A DNA stretch of 60,887 nucleotides. It comes from Opitutaceae bacterium (GTDB taxonomy: Bacteria > Verrucomicrobiota > Verrucomicrobiia > Opitutales > Opitutaceae). Positions 34,444-44,593 of this stretch are shown here, one piece after another (the stretch's first letter is position 1; the number at the start of each line of letters is the position of its first letter). Under the pieces are notes generated by a model. The model saw only the letters and a program-made list of their open reading frames with translations. It ran no database searches and was not told the DNA's origin. The stretch is taken from positions 1-60,887 of the forward strand of contig JACMRG010000303.1 in NCBI GenBank assembly GCA_014376585.1, written 5' to 3'. The position numbers and the translations under genes were made by a program.

Positions 34444-34481
34444 AAAAACAAATGTCCGGACCTAAAAATAAGTCCGGACAT
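34442..34481 (-). terminator. Rho-independent terminator for the secreted-protein gene
   Basis: ATGTCCGGAC and GTCCGGACAT form a perfect ten-base stem around a ten-base AT-rich loop. Read on the minus strand, the stem is followed by TTTG and seven T. It lies 22 bp beyond the stop of the minus-strand gene at 34504. Confidence 0.88.
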
Positions 34482-34503
34482 GTGATGCGATATCGCCACC
34501 GAC

Positions 34504-35787
34504 CTATGGAGTATAAACCACGTAGAAGAGCTGCGAATCTTCCAGATTTCCAAGGGCGTTATCACCGGTGAAGGAAAATACAATGTTCGTTGCATCCGCC
34601 ATTTCCCCGTTGGCATCAGTCCAAAACCCCGCGTTATGCTTCGTGGCGAAGCTTACGTTTGACGGGACGGTGGTCACTAGACTCCACGATCCCGTATTTA
34701 ACGCAACACTGTCGGATTTGCTGTAAACATACACTGTATACGTGGCAGTAAAGACGGCAAACCACTCGCTTCCGCGATGCGTAAACACGACATTTGCACC
34801 GTTGGCACTGATGTCGTTTGGCGCGGGCGACATGCCGCTAGTTGTCACTGTTACAGATCGGCTGGATGGCCAATTAATACCATCGCTTGATTCTCGATAA
34901 CCTAGCACTATACTTCCGGAATCAGTGTAGGCACCGCGATCGTTTGTAAACATGCACCATGTGCTGCCGCGCTTAACAACCGAGGGGATGCCGAAGAAGT
35001 CGCCAGCCGTGAAGTCGGTATCAAGAATGTGCACTGGCGTCGTCCAACCCGTAGTGCTGTCGTAAAACGATATTCCGATACCATTATTAGTGCCGTCACT
35101 CTCCGTCACATACATAACATACGAATATGTATTTCCACCGTAGGTGATGGTTTGTTTAAGAACAGACGGATTCGAGATTAGGCGGTTACTATAAGACGAA
35201 GACGAAACCGCTATCGAGGGAGCGGTCGTTCCGGGAGGGCCTCCGCTTGAGAACGATGTCAGAATGCAATCTCCGTTAGAGGGGTATTTCCCTGTCCACC
35301 AAACGCGATGACCGCCATTATACATCCATGCAGCGCCATAGTTATATGGCCCGTAATAATTCGGCGACCCCGCATCTTGGGCCGCAGCTAACAAGGAGGG
35401 TTGGCCATTGTAGCTTGAATTGACTGGTATTGATGCGGTTTGCGAGTATGAGGCAGACGATGAATCAACTACGGTAGCCCGTATATTGAATGTTCCTGTG
35501 GTCCCCATATAACATCCACCTCCGGTGTATGATGCACCAGTAGCTGGATTGGCATTGAAGGAAGTTGTGTAGATTAACGTCGACCAACTCCCGCCATTAT
35601 AGTTATATTCAATAGTGAGATTAGCTACGGCGTTGGTTCCAGGTATTACCTGGGCGATGGGGAATATGACTGAGCCTGCATGTGTGTTCTGGGGAATTGA
35701 TCTCCAATTGATAGTCGGACCAACCGAATAGCCGGTTGCGACGAAACCTGTGAAGATCGCGGTTGCGATCAGTGCTTTGAGTTTCAT
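34504..35787 (-). CDS. Secreted protein with predicted beta-propeller repeats, function unknown
   Basis: A signal peptide is visible (MKLKALIATAIFTGFVATGYS), so the ATG at 35787 is preferred over the longer frame to 35865; this gives 427 residues. Residues 25-125 look like an Ig-type or carbohydrate-binding beta domain (IEYNYNGGSWSTLIY). The rest has repeats of blade-like strands with aromatic pairs (AAWMYNGGHRVWWTGK, YVMYVTESDG, TWCMFTNDRG, EWFAVFTATYTVYVY, LFYVVYTP). This pattern suits a five-bladed propeller as in GH43/GH32-like proteins. No catalytic acids can be assigned. It is Ser/Thr/Tyr/Asn-rich and AT-richer than the flanks, suggesting transfer. It has its own terminator. Confidence 0.7.
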   Translation of the reverse strand: MKLKALIATAIFTGFVATGYSVGPTINWRSIPQNTHAGSVIFPIAQVIPGTNAVANLTIEYNYNGGSWSTLIYTTSFNANPATGASYTGGGCYMGTTGTFNIRATVVDSSSASYSQTASIPVNSSYNGQPSLLAAAQDAGSPNYYGPYNYGAAWMYNGGHRVWWTGKYPSNGDCILTSFSSGGPPGTTAPSIAVSSSSYSNRLISNPSVLKQTITYGGNTYSYVMYVTESDGTNNGIGISFYDSTTGWTTPVHILDTDFTAGDFFGIPSVVKRGSTWCMFTNDRGAYTDSGSIVLGYRESSDGINWPSSRSVTVTTSGMSPAPNDISANGANVVFTHRGSEWFAVFTATYTVYVYSKSDSVALNTGSWSLVTTVPSNVSFATKHNAGFWTDANGEMADATNIVFSFTGDNALGNLEDSQLFYVVYTP

Positions 35788-36034
35788 TTTTTTATGCGGA
35801 TACCTGTCGTTGTTTGTTTGTTTGAAAATGAGCTTTTGCTCATTGCTATACCACATATCAGCCATCGTTACTCAGGATGGCCCAACGACTCTGATCCCTC
35901 AAAAATGAGTGCTTTTCTAAGTCCAGTGCTCAGCGTGCGAATTACCTGCGATTTAGCTTGATCGCATAAAATTGCATGAGGGAAATAGCTGAACCTTTTG
36001 ACCTTCTGATCACGGGTAATCTATTTCTTAGCAT

Positions 36035-37267
36035 ATGACCAACGAAGCCGTGGATCGAAGCTACGTCACGCACGTCGCCAAATTGAAACAGGCACTACAA
36101 AAAGATCAGGCTCTTCGAGAGGCTATTGGGGGCGAGTTTATTGCAATTGGCGCTCTCCAGCGGTCTCTCTTGATCTCGCTCGGACTAAAGAGCGATTCCT
36201 GGGTAGTGGATGTCGGTTGTGGCAGCGGACGATTGGCCTGCCAACTTGCTCCTATGAAAGACTTGCACTACGTCGGTATTGATGTGGTGTCGGAACTGCT
36301 TGAGTATGCTGCACAGCTCGCAGAGCGCAAAGACTGGGAGTTTCTGCAAACACGGAGCACGGACATACCCTGCGCAGATCAAACTGCTGACTTTGTATGT
36401 TTTTTCTCGGTATTCACCCACCTATCGCACGAGGACGTGTTCCGTTATTTGCGAGAGGCGAAGAGAATTCTAAAACCTGGTGGTCGCATTGTTTTCTCTT
36501 TTCTCGAATTTCGGATACTATGTCATTGGATAATTTTTGAAGATTCTGTCAAAGAGAGCCTTAACGGCCTTCATGTAAATCAATTCATGGACCGAGACGG
36601 AATTCGGGCGTGGGCCGTGAACCTTGGCCTTCGTGTAATTTCGGTTTCGAGCGGTGATCGGCCGCATATTCCAATTTTCGAAGAAATTAAATGGGACAAT
36701 GGCGGCGTCATGCGCGATTACGGTAACCTCGGGCAATCGGTTGCAGTTTTGGGGTTTGCCGATGAGGAGCCTCCGGCGAGCCCAGTCGAAAACTCAGGTG
36801 GCGTTGAATCTCAAAATAACGGTCAATTGGCGCCAGCCCAGCCAGTGGTGCAAGGCTCATCGGCTAGTGGAGGGTTTACGAATATATCTACCCGAGGTTT
36901 TGCCGGGCCAAACGAAAATACGATGATCATTGGATTCTCAGTTCCTTCTGGTGGCAGAAAGGTATTAGTCCGCGCTCTCGGTGATTCTCTGAAGAAATTC
37001 GGAATAGAAAACACTCTGAAAGTGCCTTGGATCGAGATTGTTGACCAAACCGGCAAGGTGGTGGGATCGAATTTTGGGCTCTATAATGCTCAAGAGACCG
37101 AGCGCGAAGAAATTATATCGGTTTCTCGGGCGCTCAATGCTCCACCACTTTTGGATAAAGATGCGGCTTTAATCATCGAATTGCCGGAAGGGAATTACTC
37201 TACTCTGGTGCGCGATCTTGATGGAGGTTCAGGCGTCGTGCTGGCAGAGGTCTTTGTGCTTAGTTAA
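36035..37267 (+). CDS. SAM-dependent methyltransferase fused to a secreted-protein-type C-terminal domain
   Basis: Residues 40-170 form a class I methyltransferase: motif I VVDVGCGSGRLACQ with Asp59, the acidic end of strand 2 (VGIDVV), motif IV-like ADFVCFFSVFTHL and post-motif ILKPGGRIVFSF. The methyl acceptor is unknown. After a Pro/Gln/Asn/Ser linker (about 240-280), residues 281-410 form a separate beta domain (NISTRGF, MIIGFSVPSGGRKVLVRALGDSL, KDAALIIELPEGNYSTLVRDLDGGSGVVLAEVF). I recall this domain from the ends of large secreted Opitutaceae proteins. There is no signal peptide. Codon use is AT-rich compared with flanking genes. It converges on the regulator gene at 37305. Confidence 0.75.
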   Translation: MTNEAVDRSYVTHVAKLKQALQKDQALREAIGGEFIAIGALQRSLLISLGLKSDSWVVDVGCGSGRLACQLAPMKDLHYVGIDVVSELLEYAAQLAERKDWEFLQTRSTDIPCADQTADFVCFFSVFTHLSHEDVFRYLREAKRILKPGGRIVFSFLEFRILCHWIIFEDSVKESLNGLHVNQFMDRDGIRAWAVNLGLRVISVSSGDRPHIPIFEEIKWDNGGVMRDYGNLGQSVAVLGFADEEPPASPVENSGGVESQNNGQLAPAQPVVQGSSASGGFTNISTRGFAGPNENTMIIGFSVPSGGRKVLVRALGDSLKKFGIENTLKVPWIEIVDQTGKVVGSNFGLYNAQETEREEIISVSRALNAPPLLDKDAALIIELPEGNYSTLVRDLDGGSGVVLAEVFVLS

Positions 37268-37304
37268 CTCTCTAAAACCACTCGGCGTTAGCGCGATTTT
37301 GCCA

Positions 37305-38027
37305 TCACGCTGACTCTTCATGTGGTGGTGACTCAAACATGCATGGAGGGGAGGGTAGCATATCATGCACGAATCCTTTGTCGTGAGCCCATTGAATTAA
37401 ATCGATACTCCGATGCAGTCCTAATGGTGCAAGTATCCTTCGGCGATGCCATCTCACCGTCAGCACATTCATATTGAATTCTACCGCGATAGCTTCGTCG
37501 GAAACTCCTTTTCCAAAATAGGGAACAAGGGATTGCTCGGTTTTAGAGAGTATTTTAAAAAATGCATTACTGGAACTTCGAAGAGTGTTTCGCGCTTTTA
37601 CCACTTCGGATGGGAGGTATATTTTTCCAGCACTGAGTGCGTTAAAGGCACATTTTAGATCGTTTTCGTAATGCGGCGTCTTCCACAGGTAACTTCTTAT
37701 ATTTAGCATGTCTATCAAATGAACTGAAACATCGTCGCAGCGTGTTGTGAGAATCGCTACCTGAGGGTAACTCGGTTCCTTTGTTAAGGTCTCGATCGCT
37801 GTGAATATATCAAAATCGGGAAGAGCGAGTTCCAGTAATACTATGTCCGGCATGAGTGCGCGACAGGCATCGATAGCCTGATGCGCGGTAAAACAATATC
37901 CGCAATAGTTTATTGAATCGATCTCGGCGCATACTCGGCAGATGGCTTCGCGCCACGCGACATCCGGCTCGACGTGTAGTAAAGTTAGCGTGTGAGCACC
38001 CTTTGAAATTTGGGGTCGCTGAAACAT
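37305..38027 (-). CDS. NarL/LuxR-type response regulator with degenerate receiver
   Basis: The protein has 240 residues. Residues 14-130 form a receiver-like fold, but the phospho-acceptor Asp is Glu66 (DIVLLELALPD) and the acidic pair reads V-Glu20-Pro-Asp (LLHVEPDVAW). The conserved Thr (T94/T95) and Lys116 (SYLWKTP) remain. Residues 165-228 are a LuxR helix-turn-helix (LSKTEQSLVPYFGKGVSDEAIAVEFN, then LTVRWHRRRI). A good ribosome site (GGAGGG) lies nine bases before the ATG. It likely binds DNA without phosphorylation, an inference. No sensor kinase is nearby. Base composition matches the island and not the flanks. Confidence 0.85.
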   Translation of the reverse strand: MFQRPQISKGAHTLTLLHVEPDVAWREAICRVCAEIDSINYCGYCFTAHQAIDACRALMPDIVLLELALPDFDIFTAIETLTKEPSYPQVAILTTRCDDVSVHLIDMLNIRSYLWKTPHYENDLKCAFNALSAGKIYLPSEVVKARNTLRSSSNAFFKILSKTEQSLVPYFGKGVSDEAIAVEFNMNVLTVRWHRRRILAPLGLHRSIDLIQWAHDKGFVHDMLPSPPCMFESPPHEESA

Positions 38028-39612
<1,585 letters not shown>

Positions 39613-39635
39613 GAAATTCTGCCCCCGTGCCAGCC

Positions 39636-40247
39636 ATGTCCACCGAACATCGTTCGCTAATGATGAACGCCAACCGTCGTCTCGGCGCCGCACTGGTGGA
39701 CCACAACTTGGTCAAGATCGAGGATCTCGAGCGGGCCAACGAGCGCCTGCTGGAGATCGTCGCGACCAACCAGCCCCGCCAGAGCACGGTGCTCGGTATC
39801 CTCGCCTACGAGATGAAGGTCGTGCGCGAGGAAGATGTTCTCTCACATCTCATCGAGTCCGAGAGCATGGGGCTCGTGGACCTGCGCGAATACGATATTT
39901 CCGAAGATTTGAAGAAGGCCATGGACCGCGGCGCAGCCTGGGCCACGTGGTCCGTGCCGTTCGACCAAGAGGAGGATTTCACGTTCATCGCGAGCGCTTA
40001 TTACCTGAGTCCCGCGGTGCGCAACTACTGGGAAAAGCAGTTTCCCGGTCCCATTCTCTGGTATGGCACGACGCTGGAGAGCATCGCCGATTTTCTTGAG
40101 CGGGCCGATGCCGAGGCCTCCAACACGCGTTCGCCTTTCGCCACCAAGCCCCCGGTCGCCGCCAAACCCGCCGCAACCGCGCCCACGCCGTCGGCCAAGG
40201 GCGGCACGATGAAGCCTTTCCCGAAGTCTGTCGTGAAGGCCTCTTAA
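39636..40247 (+). CDS. MshEN/GspE N-terminal-like protein upstream of a PilB/GspE ATPase
   Basis: This 203-residue protein resembles the N-terminal domain of type IV pilus and type II secretion ATPases: RRLGAALVDHNLVKIEDLERANERLLE, then VLGILAYEMKVVREEDVLSHLIE and a GLVDLREYDIS block. No Walker motif is present, so it is not an ATPase. The tail from residue 165 is Ala/Pro/Lys-rich. A GTG at 39627 is possible, but the ATG at 39636 is taken. Ten bases separate it from the PilB gene, so a regulatory or assembly role with that ATPase is likely, by inference. Confidence 0.75.
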   Translation: MSTEHRSLMMNANRRLGAALVDHNLVKIEDLERANERLLEIVATNQPRQSTVLGILAYEMKVVREEDVLSHLIESESMGLVDLREYDISEDLKKAMDRGAAWATWSVPFDQEEDFTFIASAYYLSPAVRNYWEKQFPGPILWYGTTLESIADFLERADAEASNTRSPFATKPPVAAKPAATAPTPSAKGGTMKPFPKSVVKAS

Positions 40248-40256
40248 TTTTCCTCC

Positions 40257-41969
<1,713 letters not shown>

Positions 41970-42047
41970 GTCGGGAACGGTCGCCGCCGAGGTCGATCCG
42001 CGCCGCCGCGATTGACGCCCACCGCGCGTTGCTACGTTCTCGGCGGC

Positions 42048-42557
42048 ATGATCAAGCCCCTGTCTCTTCTCCTGTGCGCGCTGCTGGCCCTTTCGTTCGG
42101 CGGCTGTAAGCCGAAGGCCGCGAGCATCACCTCCATCCAGCGCAAGGAGGCGGCCAATCTCGTGAGCGAGGCCCAGTTTGCGATGACCCTCCGAGACTAC
42201 GCCCGGGCCGAAGGATTGCTGACCAAGGCGACGGCGCTGGAGTTCGACAATGGCAACTACTGGATCAGTCTCGGCTCGATGCGTGTGCGTCTCGGCCAAC
42301 GCCCCGCCGCCAAAAAGGCCTACGAATCGGCCCTCCATGCGTTCGAAGCCGCCTACAAACTCAAGCCGACAGTCGCGCAGCCTTATCTTCAACAAGTGTA
42401 TGCCTTGGCGCTCCTCGGTCGCGCCGACGACGCGCGTGCTCTGCTGACCAAAGTCGAAAAAAAGCACGGCACCGATTTGGCCGTCCGCGCGTTCGTGCAA
42501 GGCCGTCAGTTGGAGTCGATGCTGAGTTCACAGATGTTCAAAGAAGTCGGGCTCTGA
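42048..42557 (+). CDS. Small lipoprotein with TPR repeats
   Basis: A lipoprotein signal is visible (KPLSLLLCALLALSFGGC, Cys20 of the preferred ATG at 42048). The mature part is helical with two or three tetratricopeptide-like units (AKKAYESALHAFEAAYKLKP; YLQQVYALALLGRADDARALL). The length is 169 residues. It follows the PilB-type ATPase by 78 bp, and small TPR lipoproteins such as PilW/PilF help pilus secretin assembly. That link is only suggested by position. Confidence 0.75.
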   Translation: MIKPLSLLLCALLALSFGGCKPKAASITSIQRKEAANLVSEAQFAMTLRDYARAEGLLTKATALEFDNGNYWISLGSMRVRLGQRPAAKKAYESALHAFEAAYKLKPTVAQPYLQQVYALALLGRADDARALLTKVEKKHGTDLAVRAFVQGRQLESMLSSQMFKEVGL

Positions 42558-42571
42558 TTCGCCCGCGGCGG

Positions 42572-43207
42572 ATGCACGATCACTGGCTCGAATTTTCCCA
42601 GGTTGCAGCCGCTCATCTGCTCGCCGTGGCGAGTCCGGGTCCGGATTTCGCAATCATTCTCCGCCAAAGCCTGCTCTACGGCCGGCGCACGGCGACTTGG
42701 ACGAGCGTCGGTGTGGGCGCGGGGATTTTGCTGCATGTCGCGTATTCGCTTCTGGGCATCGGCTTGATTCTCAAAAGTTCGCCGCTCGCGTTTGCGGCGG
42801 TGAAATATGCGGGCGCCGCCTACCTCGCCTGGCTCGGCGTGCAGGCACTTCGGACGCGGCGGCGCCCGGTGGAAGCGACCGCCCCGGCCGCTCTCATGGA
42901 TCAGCCCACCGCCCGGACTGCGTGGATCACCGGATTCCTCACCAACGCGCTCAACCCCAAGGTCACGCTTTTTTTCGTCGCGCTCTTCGTGACCGTGATC
43001 AGCCCACAGACGCCGAAATGGGTGCAGGTCGGTTACGGCGTTTGGATGGCTGTCGCGACAACGGCCTGGTTCTGCCTCGTTGCGGCGGTGTTTACGCGGG
43101 CGAAGGTGCGCGCGGCATTTCTGCGTCACGGCCACTGGGTGGATCGCGCGCTCGGGGTCGTTTTTATCGCCTTCGCACTCAGCCTGGTGCTGGCCTCGAT
43201 GCGCTAG
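42572..43207 (+). CDS. LysE/RhtB family amino-acid exporter
   Basis: LysE-family proteins export amino acids or related small molecules across the inner membrane. The 211 residues have about six hydrophobic segments and the family N-terminal signature (AVASPGPDFAIILRQSLLYGRR), with the later block FLTNALNPKVTLFFVALF. The substrate cannot be told from sequence. It lies 14 bp after the TPR lipoprotein and may share its transcript. Confidence 0.88.
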   Translation: MHDHWLEFSQVAAAHLLAVASPGPDFAIILRQSLLYGRRTATWTSVGVGAGILLHVAYSLLGIGLILKSSPLAFAAVKYAGAAYLAWLGVQALRTRRRPVEATAPAALMDQPTARTAWITGFLTNALNPKVTLFFVALFVTVISPQTPKWVQVGYGVWMAVATTAWFCLVAAVFTRAKVRAAFLRHGHWVDRALGVVFIAFALSLVLASMR

Positions 43208-43235
43208 CGGCCTCTTCGGGTCAGCAACATCGCGC

Positions 43236-43346
43236 TCAGTTCCGTCGTTGCCGGCCGAGCTGGTTGAAGACCCGCTGCGCGCGGCGGAGCGCTTCATTTT
43301 CCTGGGCGCTCTTCGCAAAGCGATTCAAGGCGTTGATCAGCTTCAT
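43236..43346 (-). CDS. Possible 36-residue protein downstream of mnmA
   Basis: A short frame begins with ATG 22 bases after the mnmA stop, on the same strand, and ends at 43236. The product (KLINALNRFAKSAQENEALRR, then QRVFNQLGRQRRN) is basic and would form one amphipathic helix. A GAGGTC about eight bases before the ATG could serve as ribosome site. I know no family for it. Support is the clean start, protein-like composition and operon position. Confidence 0.4.
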   Translation of the reverse strand: MKLINALNRFAKSAQENEALRRAQRVFNQLGRQRRN

Positions 43347-43368
43347 GTCAGAGCGACCTCGCCGGGCT

Positions 43369-44451
43369 TCACACATAGACGCCACCGCCGAGGAGTCGCT
43401 CGCCTTCGTAAAGCGCCAAGATCTGCCCGCTGGCGAGCGCGCGTTGGGGCTCGCGGAAAATCACCCGCGCGGTGCCACCCGCTTCGGGTATAAACTCCAG
43501 CGCCATGCGCGGATCGCGGTAGCGCACGCGGCCCTCCAGTGAACGCGCGACGGTGATGGGCGCATCCGGCCACCTGAGTCCGTGCACGCGCACCTCGGTC
43601 TGGAAAAGCCCGGGCGCATCCGGTTGGTCGAAGGCGACGAGCAGGGCGTTGTCGGTGGCGCGTTTGCCGACCACGACGTAGGCTTGGCGGTCGGTGTTGG
43701 AAGGCACCCCGATGCCTTTGCGTTGGCCGAGCGTGTAATAGTGCAGTCCGCGGTGCTCCCCGAGCAGGCGCTCGTCGCCCGCGCGCAGAATGGGGCCGGG
43801 CTGCTCAGGCACGTAGGCGTGGAGGAAATCGTGCATCTTTACCTCGCCGATGAAGCAGATGCCCTGGCTGTCTTTTTTCTCGGCGGTGACGAGTCCCGCT
43901 TCACGGGCAAGACGGCGCAGCTCTGGTTTGTCCAAGTGGCCGATGGGGAAGCGTGCGTCGCGCAGCTGGGGCTGATCGAGGAGCGCGAGGAAGTAGGACT
44001 GGTCTTTGTTTTTATCGAGGCCTTCGAGCAGATCGCAGCGACCGTCGGGTTGCACGATGCGGCGCGCGTAATGACCGGTGGCGACGGCGCCAAATCCGTG
44101 GTCTTGTGCCCAGGCGCGCAGCACACCGAACTTGATCTCGCGGTTGCACATCACGTCGGGATTCGGCGTCAGGCCGCGCGCGTAGCCGTCGAGCAGGTAT
44201 TGGACGACGCGCTCACGGTAGTCGCGCATGAGATTGACGACTTGGAACTCGATGCCGATCTGGTCGGCCACACGCTGGGCGTCCTCGATATCCTGCTGCC
44301 ACGGGCAATGGCCGATCACGTTGTCCTCGTTGATCCAGTTCTTCATATAGACGCCCACGATGTCCCGACCCTGCCGTTTGAGGAGCAGAGCGGCGACGGA
44401 GCTGTCGACGCCGCCGGAAAGGGCGACGAGAATTTTTTCGCGGGCGGCCAC
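43369..44451 (-). CDS. mnmA: tRNA-specific 2-thiouridylase MnmA
   Basis: MnmA thiolates U34 of tRNA-Lys, -Glu and -Gln. The PP-loop ATP site [13 protein letters not shown] is at the N-terminus. The two catalytic cysteines sit in [13 protein letters not shown] and [11 protein letters not shown]. The tRNA-contact block [14 protein letters not shown] and the C-terminal beta domain are present. The length is 360 residues. It is divergent from the GH13 gene with a 142 bp gap. Confidence 0.95.
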   Translation of the reverse strand: MAAREKILVALSGGVDSSVAALLLKRQGRDIVGVYMKNWINEDNVIGHCPWQQDIEDAQRVADQIGIEFQVVNLMRDYRERVVQYLLDGYARGLTPNPDVMCNREIKFGVLRAWAQDHGFGAVATGHYARRIVQPDGRCDLLEGLDKNKDQSYFLALLDQPQLRDARFPIGHLDKPELRRLAREAGLVTAEKKDSQGICFIGEVKMHDFLHAYVPEQPGPILRAGDERLLGEHRGLHYYTLGQRKGIGVPSNTDRQAYVVVGKRATDNALLVAFDQPDAPGLFQTEVRVHGLRWPDAPITVARSLEGRVRYRDPRMALEFIPEAGGTARVIFREPQRALASGQILALYEGERLLGGGVYV

Positions 44452-44593
44452 GGTGGTTGGAAATTAAAACGACGTGGGCGCGGCGCGCTTTGTCAAATGA
44501 ACCCCGGGTTGTGCGGAGCGGAGCAGACGCGGGGCGGCGGGTCTGGTTTCCGCTTGTGCGCGGCGCGGCCCGGCAATTGCTTTTACTTTCCAC

